Assembly: GCA_043778205.1 (NCBI GenBank)
Contig: JAYWGO010000095.1
Location: 1-64,000, forward strand
Source of the DNA: JAAFIP01 sp043778205
GTDB lineage: Bacteria > Pseudomonadota > Gammaproteobacteria > Burkholderiales > Burkholderiaceae_C
Direction: 5' to 3'
Length of the DNA: 64,000 nt
A program made the position numbers and the translations under genes. Below, piece by piece: positions 40,729 through 49,800 of the stretch (position 1 is its first letter; the number at the start of each line of letters is the position of its first letter). The notes below the pieces were generated by a model. That model was not told the origin of the DNA, made no database searches, and saw only the letters and a program-made list of their open reading frames with translations.

Positions 40729-42060
40729 ATGAAACGACGTGACTTTATCCAAAACACTGGCATTACCGTCTTTGGCGCAGGCTTGCCTGTAAGCGGTGCT
40801 ATGGCGCAAAACCGCTACGCCAAGTACGCAGGCCAAACGGTAGTGTTCAGCATTCCAGCGCACCCGCACTACGACGCGATGCTGAAAATTTTGCCGCAAT
40901 TTACCAAAGAAACCGGCATCAAAGTAGAAACCGACAAGCTGGCCATGGGCCGCATGAAAGAAAAGCAGTTGCTTGAGATGGCCAAACCGCAGGGCGACTA
41001 TGACCTGGGCTGTTATGTGGTGATGTGGAAAGGTGAATACGTTGCGAAGAACCTCATCCACCCACTGGAGCCGTTCTTTCAAAACGCCGCCTTGGCTGAC
41101 CCCAGCTACGACATGAAAGACATCATTCCGATTTATTTGGAGAACCTAGGTTTGGTAGGCGGCCCCAAGGGCTACCTGTCGGGCGCAGGTGCCAAACTGT
41201 ACGGCCTGCCTTACGGCGCTGAAACTTCGGTTCTAGCCTATAGAAAAGATATTTTTGCCAAGCACAATTTGCAGCCACCCACCAACTACACCGAGTTTGC
41301 CAAGCTGCTGCGCACCATCAAAGACAAAGAAGGCATTGGCTCGCTGGCCTCGCGCGGCCAAGCAGGCCACCAAGCTGTGCATGCGTGGTTGCTGCACCTA
41401 AACCCCTTGGGCGGCAGCGTGTTTGACGACCAGTGGAAACCCCGCTTTAACGACAAGATAGGTGTGGAAGCGTTAAAATTTTTGCAGGAAGTGGTTGCCA
41501 CTGGCCCCGCAGGTATTGCAGGCTACGGCCAAGGCGAAAGCAACACGGCATTCTTACAAGGTCAAGCCGCCATGTACCTTGACTCTACATCGCTGGCCGG
41601 TTTGGTTAACGACCCTAGCAAGTCCAAAGTGGTAGACAAAGTGAGCTGGGCGTTGCACCCCATGGGCACGCGCCGCGCATCGCAGTCCGGCGGCTTGGGC
41701 TTGGCGATTGCCAAAAATGCTAAGAACCCAGATGCCGCCTTTTTACTAATGCAATGGCTGACTGCCAAAACGCAAGACAAAGCGGTGACTGCAGCCGGTG
41801 GTGCGCCTATGCGTAACTCTACGCTGGCCGACGTGGACATGGTGCGCAAATACCCAGAATTCATTACCTTTAAAGAAGCGCTGAAGTATTCCAACCCAGA
41901 TTGGCGCCCGATCATCCCGGTATGGGACAAGATCAACGTTCAGGCTTTGGGCGTGGGCATATCGGAGGCACTGACAGGCAAGAAAACGGCTGAAGTCGCA
42001 CTCAACGATATGGTTCCGCAGGTCACACAGATCATGCGCGAAGCGGGTTACAAAATTTAA
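40729..42060 (+). CDS. Extracellular solute-binding protein, MalE/UgpB type
   Basis: A 443-residue exported protein. The N-terminus MKRRDFIQNTGITVFGAGLPVSGAMAQ looks like a Tat-type signal peptide (Arg-Arg-Asp-Phe then a short hydrophobic stretch ending AMA-Q). The SBP_bac_1 fold shows in PQFTKETGIKVETDKLAMGRM, GLPYGAETSVLAYRKDIF, AFLQGQAAMYLDST and NPDAAFLLMQWL. An AGGAG site precedes the ATG. The substrate is unknown; it works with the MalK-type ATPase and two permeases. Confidence 0.93.
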   Translation: MKRRDFIQNTGITVFGAGLPVSGAMAQNRYAKYAGQTVVFSIPAHPHYDAMLKILPQFTKETGIKVETDKLAMGRMKEKQLLEMAKPQGDYDLGCYVVMWKGEYVAKNLIHPLEPFFQNAALADPSYDMKDIIPIYLENLGLVGGPKGYLSGAGAKLYGLPYGAETSVLAYRKDIFAKHNLQPPTNYTEFAKLLRTIKDKEGIGSLASRGQAGHQAVHAWLLHLNPLGGSVFDDQWKPRFNDKIGVEALKFLQEVVATGPAGIAGYGQGESNTAFLQGQAAMYLDSTSLAGLVNDPSKSKVVDKVSWALHPMGTRRASQSGGLGLAIAKNAKNPDAAFLLMQWLTAKTQDKAVTAAGGAPMRNSTLADVDMVRKYPEFITFKEALKYSNPDWRPIIPVWDKINVQALGVGISEALTGKKTAEVALNDMVPQVTQIMREAGYKI

Positions 42061-42073
42061 GAGACCACACACC

Positions 42074-42949
42074 ATGCGCACTCCCTCTTGGGTTCCTGTC
42101 CTGTATTTAGGCCCTGCTGTTTTGATCATGGTGGCGGCTTGCCTCTACCCTGTGATTTCGGCTTTTCAGCTAGGCCTGTTTGACTGGAGTATGGGCACAC
42201 CGTGGAGTGAGGCGCGCTGGGTGGGGTTGAACAATTTTGTATCTGCTTTTTCCAACCCGAGGGTATGGTCTTCGTTGTGGACCACCCTGCTTTTTGCGGC
42301 AGTGTGTGTCAGTGCCGAAATGGTACTGGGCATTGCGCTTGCGTTAGCGCTAGAGCGACCTGTGCGCGGCACAGCCTTTTTTCGCACCCTGTTTATATTG
42401 CCCATGATGATTGCGCCCATTGCCGTAGGCTTGGTGTGGCGCTACATTTTTGATGCGCAGTTTGGTTTGATCAACGCGTTGCTGGCGCTTTTTAAAATTG
42501 GCCCCATGGGCTGGCTGGCCGACCCTACGCTGGCCTTCATTGCCATTGTGATTGCCGACATTTGGCAATGGACCCCTTTTGTATTCATCATGATGGTGGC
42601 TGCGCTGGCCAACGTGGACAGCGCAGTGATTGAAGCCTCGCGCATTGACGGTGCCAAGTGGTGGCAAATGACCTTCTTGGTCAAACTGCCGATGATCGCG
42701 CATGTGATTGCCATCACTTTGATGATGCGCTTGATTGATGCCTTCCGCGTGCTGGAGGTGATCTACGTGCTGACCTTTGGTGGCCCAGGAGATTCGACTG
42801 AAATTTTGGCGCTGCACATTTACAAAACAGCTTTTGTGGGGCAGCAACTGGGTGTGGCAGCGGCTATCTCTGTACTGCTGCTGATGGTCGTAGCGCTGTT
42901 GTCGTGGGGCGCACTGCGCCTGTCCAATCCATTGAAGAACGACCGCTAA
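42074..42949 (+). CDS. Carbohydrate ABC importer permease, MalF/UgpA type
   Basis: A 291-residue protein with six predicted membrane helices. The EAA loop is EASRIDGAKWWQMTFLVKLPM (~192-212), the contact site for the ATPase. Other CUT1 features are AFFRTLFILPMMIAPIAVGLVWRYIFD and TFGGPGDSTEILALHIYKTAF. It follows the binding-protein gene by 13 bp. Confidence 0.94.
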   Translation: MRTPSWVPVLYLGPAVLIMVAACLYPVISAFQLGLFDWSMGTPWSEARWVGLNNFVSAFSNPRVWSSLWTTLLFAAVCVSAEMVLGIALALALERPVRGTAFFRTLFILPMMIAPIAVGLVWRYIFDAQFGLINALLALFKIGPMGWLADPTLAFIAIVIADIWQWTPFVFIMMVAALANVDSAVIEASRIDGAKWWQMTFLVKLPMIAHVIAITLMMRLIDAFRVLEVIYVLTFGGPGDSTEILALHIYKTAFVGQQLGVAAAISVLLLMVVALLSWGALRLSNPLKNDR

Positions 42950-42985
42950 AGCGCACAAAGACTAAAACTACCACTAAGGCATGCT

Positions 42986-43810
42986 ATGAACCGTTCACCC
43001 CTTGTTAGCAGTTTGCACTACACCATGCTCATCGTGCTGGCCATCTTGTGCGTGGCACCGATTGCTGTTATTTTCACCACCAGCTTGCGCCAACAGGTAG
43101 ATATTTTTGCAGAGCCCCTGAATTTCATCTTCACCCCCACGCTAGAAAACTACCGCGCCGTACTGCAAGACGACAAGTTTGACCGCTACCTGTTCAACAG
43201 CCTCTTTGTAGGGGTAGTCTCTACCGCTATTACCTTGCTGCTGGGCTGTATGGCAGCCTACGGGCTGGCGCGCTTTCGCTTTAAAGGCCGCACCACCATT
43301 GCTTACACCACCCTGCTGCTGCGCACTGTGCCGCTGGCGGTGCTGGCGATTCCGGTTTTTATGATTTGGAGCGAATGGAAACTGGTGAACAGCCTGTGGG
43401 GCTTGGTGCTGCTGTATGTGGCTGTTAACCTGCCTTTCACCATTTGGTTGCTGTATGGTTTTGTACTGCAAGTACCGATAGAGCTGGAAGAAGCCGCAGC
43501 GATCGACGGCTGCGGGCCTGTGCGCGTATTTACCAAAGTTTTGTTACCTCTGATGGCTCCTGGATTAGCGGCGGCATCAATTTTTACCTTCCGCATCGCC
43601 TGGAATGAATTTATATTGGCGCTGGTATTGACTGACCGAGGCACCCGCACCTTGCCAGTTGCTGCTTCGCTGTTTATCAGCGACATTGGTGTGGACTGGG
43701 GCAAAGTCATGGCCATGGGCAGCTTAATTGCCATTCCGCCACTGATCTTTACGTTTGTGGCAGCGCGGCAGATTATTACTGGGCTGACTGCGGGCGCGGT
43801 GAAAGGCTAA
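42986..43810 (+). CDS. Carbohydrate ABC importer permease, MalG/UgpE type
   Basis: A 274-residue protein with six predicted membrane helices. The EAA loop reads EEAAAIDGCGPVRVFTKVLLPLMAPGLAAASIFTF. The start APIAVIFTTSLRQQVDIFAEP and the end GVDWGKVMAMGSLIAIPPLIFTF are typical for CUT1 inner-membrane components. It is the last gene of the sugar-acid cluster; a repeat copy lies 20 bp after its stop. Confidence 0.94.
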   Translation: MNRSPLVSSLHYTMLIVLAILCVAPIAVIFTTSLRQQVDIFAEPLNFIFTPTLENYRAVLQDDKFDRYLFNSLFVGVVSTAITLLLGCMAAYGLARFRFKGRTTIAYTTLLLRTVPLAVLAIPVFMIWSEWKLVNSLWGLVLLYVAVNLPFTIWLLYGFVLQVPIELEEAAAIDGCGPVRVFTKVLLPLMAPGLAAASIFTFRIAWNEFILALVLTDRGTRTLPVAASLFISDIGVDWGKVMAMGSLIAIPPLIFTFVAARQIITGLTAGAVKG

Positions 43811-43829
43811 CTTGCCATGCTCACTTTAA

Positions 43830-43893
43830 GCGGTATTTAAGCCCTATAACCCCAAGGAAATCCTGCACGAGCAGCTATATTTTTAATAGTAAC
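43830..43893 (+). repeat. Interspersed ~60-bp repeat, copy 7
   Basis: CGGTATTTAAGCCCTATAAC is followed by CCCAAGGAAATCCTGCACG and AGCAGCTATATTTTTAATAG. It lies between the convergent permease gene and glnE, where it could end or process transcripts from both sides. Confidence 0.85.
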
Positions 43894-43911
43894 GGGTTTG
43901 CAAGCTTCAAC

Positions 43912-46716
43912 CTAGCCCAATACAGCAGTCCACAGTGCTGCGATGGCGGCCCGCTCGGGCAGCAAGCTGGCGGCATCTAGCTGGGTAGGCTCTTCGTTCA
44001 GGCGTGCTATGTGCTGCGCGTGGCGCAGTGCGCGGTAGGCCGTGGCCGCGTTGCTGCCCACCCCTGCGGGCAGCAACCCCGCTGCCTCAGCGCGTTGCAG
44101 CAGTGCAATATTGCCTACGTTGTCTTGCAGTGTGGGCAGTGTTTTAGCGTGTGCCAGCACCAAGTACTGCACTGCAAACTCTGCATCCACCATGCCGCCT
44201 GCGCTGTGTTTTACGTCAAAGCGGCCTGGCGCTACGCGGTGGGCGCTGCGCACTTTCTCGCGCATCGCCACAATGTCTTGCGCCAGCGCTGCGGTATCGC
44301 GCGGCGCGCACAGCACAGCCTTGCGCACTGCGTCAAAGCGGCTGTGCAGCGCGGCGCTGCCCAGCACGCAGCGGGCGCGGGTCATGGCTTGGTGCTCCCA
44401 CACCCACGCAGTGTTGCTGCCGCGTTGGGTTTGGTAGTCTTCAAAAGCGGCCATGGTGCTCACCAGCAAGCCCGAACTGCCGTTGGGGCGCAAGGCGGTG
44501 TCAATCTCGTACAAGTCGCCTTCTGCGGTTTTGGCGCTGAGCCAGGCTATCAGCTTGCGCACCAAGGCAGCGTAGACAGTGCCTGCCTGTTCGTGGGTGT
44601 CGTCATAGACAAACACAATGTCCAGGTCGCTGCCGTAGCCCAGCTCTTTACCACCCAGTTTGCCGTAACCAATGATGGCAAACTGCGGTTCAGGCACATG
44701 GTGATTTTTCAAACGCTGCCAGCACCAACGGGCGGTTACTTGCAGCACGGTGTCGGCCAGCGCACTGAGTTCATCGGCCACTTGCTCTACGCTGGCGCGG
44801 CCCTCAATGTCGCGTACCAAAATACGAAACACCTCTGCGTGTTGGGCGCGGCGCAGTAGCAGCATCAGCGCTTCGTCGTCATCTTGGCCTGTGCTGCGCA
44901 GTGCGTCGGCACGCTGCTGCAGCTCAGCTTCAAACTGGGCTGCAGCAAAATGCCCGGTCAGCACTTCGCCAGTGGCCAGCTCGTCTACCACCCCGGGGTG
45001 CTGCATCAGGTAGCGGGCAGGCCAGCGGGCGGTGCCCAGCACGCGCAGCAAGCGCTCATGCACTTGGGGGCGTTCCACCAGCAGCGACAAGTAGCTTTCT
45101 CGGCGCAGCAAGGGTTCGATCCAGTCGGCTATGCGCAGCGCAGCTTCTTCGCTAACTTTAGCTTCCAGCAGCCATTGGCCTGTGCGTTGCACCAAGCGGT
45201 GCAAGCGGTTGCGCGAGACATCACTCAGTGCCAGTACCCGTGGGTGCGCGCGCCACAGGGCCACCCGCTGGGCAAATCGCTCGGGCAGGTCGGCCAGCAG
45301 GCGTGCTTCGTCTTGGGCATTAGGTGCGCTGGCCGTGCCTTTGCTGCCATTGCAGCCTTTGCAGGGTTGGGTGTTGCCTAGCAAGCGGTCAAACTCGGTG
45401 GCCACCACTTCGCGGTGTGCGTCCAGCGTGCACAGCAAGGTGCAGCAGTCTGGGCAGCCCATGCTGCGCGCCAGCCAGGCCAGGTCAGCATCGTCGGTGG
45501 GCACTATATGGGTTTGCTGGTCGTCAAGGTACTGAATGCGGTGCTCTAACTGGCGTAAAAACACATACGCTTGGGCCAGTGCATCGGCAGTAGCCTGGGG
45601 CATGAGGCCTGCGTGGGCAATGCGTTTGAGCGCATGCAGGGTAGGGCGCGTGCGCAGCTCGGGAAACTGGCCACCGCGCACCACCTGCAGCAGCTGCACG
45701 GTAAATTCAATCTCCCGAATACCGCCGCGTGACAGCTTAATGTCATTGGCCCGTTCAGGCCTGCCTGCAGCGCGCTGGGTGGCATGGTCGCGGATTTGCC
45801 GGTGCAGGTTGCGCAAGGCATCAAACACGCTGTAGTCAAGGTATTTGCGAAATACAAAAGGCAGCACCACCGCACGCAACTGCACGGCGCTGGCCAGCGC
45901 CTCTGCCGGTGCAACAACACGGCTTTTAAGCCAAGCAAAGCGCTCCCATTCGCGCCCTTGTGCTATCAAATAAGCTTCTAGCGCATCGAGCGACAAGGCG
46001 CTGGGACCGCTATTGCCGTTCGGCCGCAAGGCCAGGTCCACCCTAAAGACAAAACCATGCTCGGTCACATCCGCCAGCAAAGTGCTGGTAGAGCGCACCA
46101 CTTTGGCAAAATACTCGTGGTTGCTGATGCGGCCTCGGCCTTGAGCGGTGCCTGCAGTCTCGCCCTCTGCGCTGTACACATAAATCAGGTCAATATCGCT
46201 GGAGACATTGAGCTCGCGCGCCCCTAGCTTGCCCATACCTACTACCCACAGCAGGGCGCGCTGGCCGTCTGCAGCGGTGGGTGCGCCGTGCACGGCATCC
46301 AGGGTTTGCTGGGCCAAAGTGCTGGCGGTATGCAGCGCAAACTCGGCCAGCAAGGTCATGCTGGAGGTTACTTCGGCCAGACGGTCGCGGGCGCTGTAGT
46401 CACTGGCGTTATCGGCGCCTGCCCTGCCATCGCAGTCGCGCCGTACCAAGCGCTCTAGCACCAAAGCGCGCAATACCCGCAGGGCGGCACCCGCATCCAG
46501 CCCGCTTTGCACCAGTGCGCCATAGGCACTGTGCAAACGGTCAGCTGTCAACGCGCCCTGCGGCAGGTACGTTAGATGGTCTGCGTAGCGGCGGCGCACG
46601 CGCTGCGCATAGCGTGGGTAATTGGAGACGGGGTGGGGCAATGAAGCTGGGTTTTGTGCAGTTGGACACAAAACTTCACCTCCCTCTGGCGAACCGAGCT
46701 GCACGCTACGGGTCAT
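43912..46716 (-). CDS. glnE: Bifunctional glutamine synthetase adenylyltransferase/adenylyl-removing enzyme
   Basis: A 934-residue cytosolic enzyme that adds or removes AMP on glutamine synthetase in response to PII. It has two nucleotidyltransferase domains: the N-terminal adenylyl-removase with VGMGKLGARELNVSSDIDLIYVY and the C-terminal adenylyltransferase with IGYGKLGGKELGYGSDLDIVFVYD, each followed by a helical GlnD_UR_UTase-type domain. ATG 46716 (MTRSVQL) gives a family-typical length. The frame stays open to 47043, but that part overlaps the divergent yhdP-like gene and looks non-coding. Confidence 0.95.
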   Translation of the reverse strand: MTRSVQLGSPEGGEVLCPTAQNPASLPHPVSNYPRYAQRVRRRYADHLTYLPQGALTADRLHSAYGALVQSGLDAGAALRVLRALVLERLVRRDCDGRAGADNASDYSARDRLAEVTSSMTLLAEFALHTASTLAQQTLDAVHGAPTAADGQRALLWVVGMGKLGARELNVSSDIDLIYVYSAEGETAGTAQGRGRISNHEYFAKVVRSTSTLLADVTEHGFVFRVDLALRPNGNSGPSALSLDALEAYLIAQGREWERFAWLKSRVVAPAEALASAVQLRAVVLPFVFRKYLDYSVFDALRNLHRQIRDHATQRAAGRPERANDIKLSRGGIREIEFTVQLLQVVRGGQFPELRTRPTLHALKRIAHAGLMPQATADALAQAYVFLRQLEHRIQYLDDQQTHIVPTDDADLAWLARSMGCPDCCTLLCTLDAHREVVATEFDRLLGNTQPCKGCNGSKGTASAPNAQDEARLLADLPERFAQRVALWRAHPRVLALSDVSRNRLHRLVQRTGQWLLEAKVSEEAALRIADWIEPLLRRESYLSLLVERPQVHERLLRVLGTARWPARYLMQHPGVVDELATGEVLTGHFAAAQFEAELQQRADALRSTGQDDDEALMLLLRRAQHAEVFRILVRDIEGRASVEQVADELSALADTVLQVTARWCWQRLKNHHVPEPQFAIIGYGKLGGKELGYGSDLDIVFVYDDTHEQAGTVYAALVRKLIAWLSAKTAEGDLYEIDTALRPNGSSGLLVSTMAAFEDYQTQRGSNTAWVWEHQAMTRARCVLGSAALHSRFDAVRKAVLCAPRDTAALAQDIVAMREKVRSAHRVAPGRFDVKHSAGGMVDAEFAVQYLVLAHAKTLPTLQDNVGNIALLQRAEAAGLLPAGVGSNAATAYRALRHAQHIARLNEEPTQLDAASLLPERAAIAALWTAVLG

Positions 46717-46822
46717 AATTCCTATATTCCCCTGTACACCATCTGAATTGACACCCTCCGCACCCCCATCCTCTGCTAAACCAGCACCTTCACTGCCTGA
46801 ACTGGCTGCGCCGCCCAGCGCG

Positions 46823-49800
46823 ATGCCATCGGTGCCGTTGGTGCTGTCTGTGCGTAAAGAGGCGTCCATCGGGTTGCGCTTAGGCTGCGTCTTGGCGGCA
46901 GCGCTTTGGTGGCTGTGCGTCGCTGTGACCATTTTGCTGGCCTTGGCTTGGGGTGTTTTGCATGCCGTGATTGTGCCGCGAATCGGTGATTTGCGCCCAA
47001 CACTGGAAAACCGCCTTACCCAAACCATGGGCGTACCGGTCAAAATTGGGGCTATTTCAGCGCAGTTTAAGCTGCTAGCCCCGGCTTTTGAACTGCTGGA
47101 TGTGCGACTTCAAGACAGTCTGGGGCGCGATGCCTTGGTGCTGCAAAAAATCACCGCCACTGTTTCGCCGCGTTCTCTGCTGAGCTTGGGCTTTGAGCAG
47201 TTGGTGGTTGAGCAGCCCCAGCTGGATGTGCGGCGTAACGCGCAAGGGCAAATTTTTGTGGCGGGATTTCCCCTGCCGCAAACCAGTGCAAACAACCACG
47301 CCAGCAGCCCGGTGGCGGATTGGATTTTTTCGCAGCACGAGCTGGCCATCCACTCTGGCAGCATACGCTGGACTGACGAACTGCGCGGTTTGGCACCACT
47401 GGCCTTAGACCAAGTCGATGTTGTCGTGCGCAACAGCCGGCGCGCACACCAGTGGCGTGTAGACGGCACGCCGCCTCCCCAATGGGGTAAGCGCTTTAGC
47501 GTGGTGGGAGATTTTCGCAGCCAGTTTTTTGGTCCTGCAGGCCAGTGGAAAGACTGGCAAGGCCAAGCCTACGCTGATTTTGCACAGGTCGATGTGTCGC
47601 AGTTGCAGCGCTACGTGGACTTGCCCGTAGGGCTTGCGCGCGGCACGGGTGCTGCGCGCGTGTGGGCACAGCTAGCCCAGGGCAAGATTGTAGAAGCCAC
47701 CGCCGATGTCGCACTGACCAATGTGGACGTTAAGCTGGGGCCCGATGTGCAGCCCTTGGTCATGCCCGTGCTGAGCGGTCGCCTGGCAGGCCAGGAGGTG
47801 GCAGGCGGTTTGCGCGTTAGCACCCAAAATTTGGCATTTCGCACCCAAGAGGGCACCGTATGGCCCGGTGGCAATGTGAGCTTTTTGCAAACCGGGCAAG
47901 GCACCACCACCCTGGCGTATGGCGAGCTTAAAGCCGACCGCTTGGACCTGGCTGCTCTGGCGCAGGTGGCCGACCGCTTGCCCATTGGCACTGTCACCCA
48001 AGCGCAAATTCGCAGCCTGGCACCGCAGGGCACGCTAGAGGTGGTGCAGGCAGCGTGGCAGGGGCATATCAGCGCGCCCACCAGTTACAGCGCACAAGGT
48101 CGGGTGAAAAATCTGGGTTTAGAAGCCCGCAATGCATCGCCCTCGTTTGTGCTTACCACAGACACCGCTGTTCTAAAGCCTATCTTGGGCCGCCCAGGTG
48201 TGCGCGGTGCCGATGTAGACTTTAAACTAACCCAAACGGGTGGCCAAGCTAGCATCGCCATCACCAAAGGCACAGTAGAACTCCCCGGCGTTTTTGAAGA
48301 CCCCATCGTGCCCTTTGACAGCCTGACAACCAGTGCCCAATGGAGCCTGCGCGGCGAGCAAATCGACGTTAAGCTGGACACGCTAAAGTTCGCTAACGCC
48401 GATGCGCAAGGTGAGGCCAAAGTGCACTGGCAAACAGCAGACTCGGCCAAGAGCCGGTCTAAGTCGCGCTTTCCGGGGGTGCTGGACTTGCAAGGCAGCC
48501 TGCTGCGAGGCGAAGGCACCCAAGTGCACCGCTATTTGCCGCAGCGCTTGAGCCAGCCACTGCGCAACTATGTACGCGACGCCATACAAAAAGGCCGCAT
48601 TAGCAGCGGCAAATTCAATGTCAAGGGCGACTTGTTTGACATGCCATTTGCCGACCCCAAGCTGGGCGAATTCCGCATAGCTGTGAAGGTGGCAGGAGCC
48701 GACTTTGCCTATGTGCCACCATCAGTGCAGCCTGCCAACACATTGCCTTGGCCACCTTTGCTGCAGGTGAACGGTGAATTGGTATTTGACCGTGTCTCTA
48801 TGGCCGTGAACGGGGCCACGGGCCGTATGGGCAACAGTTTGCTAATTACCAAAGCCGATGCCAGTATTCCTAACTTGGCCAGCACCACCGTGGTGGTGAA
48901 TGCCGAGGCACGTGGCCCGCTGGCAGACATGTTGGCCGTGGTCAATGGCTCGCCCCTGTTGCAAATTACCAGCCAAAGCTTGGCCAAAGCTGCTGTCACG
49001 GGCAATGCCGATATCAAGCTGCAGCTTAACTTACCTATTTCAAATATGACCCGCGCCAAGGTGGCTGGCACCGTCACGCTGGCGGGCAACGATGTGCAAA
49101 TGACCCCAGAAACCCCCTTGCTTGCACGCGCCATTGGCGCAGTGGGTTTTAGCGAAACCGGTTTTACCGTGAAAGATGCGCAAGCCACCTTGCTGGGCGG
49201 TGAGATCAAGTTAGAGGGCGGCACGCGCAGCGGCGCAGCACCGGGAGAGCCTAGCATTGCATTTCGCGGCCAAGGGGTGGCCAGCGCCGAGGCGCTGCGC
49301 CAAGCCACAGCGCTGGGCTTCGTCTCTCGTCTCGGGTTGTACGCATCGGGCAGCGCAGCCTATACGGCCACACTGGCATTTCGTGCGGGCGTACCTGAGC
49401 TGTCGGTGGCCAGCAACTTGCAGGGCATGGCGCTCAACTTTCCTGTGCCGCTCACCAAAGCTGCAGATGCCCCGCTGGCCCTGCGCTATGACAACACCTT
49501 GGTGCCAGCTTCTATGGCCGCAGGCCAAACTTTGCAAGACCAAATTTTGGTAGACATTGGCGGCATCGTTAATGTTGCTTACGTGCGTGACATTACAGGC
49601 CGAGATACGGGCAAAGAGCCTCGCGTACTGCGCGGCGGCATTGGTGTGGGCTTGTCCCAGGGTGAGACCGCTACGCCGCCTGATGCGGGTGTGCTGGCCA
49701 ACATCAACCTTGCCAAGGTCGATTTAGATGCATGGCAAAAAGTGCTCAACAGTGTTGCAAGTTCAAGTTCAAGTTCAAGTTCAGCGCCCAGCACTACAGG

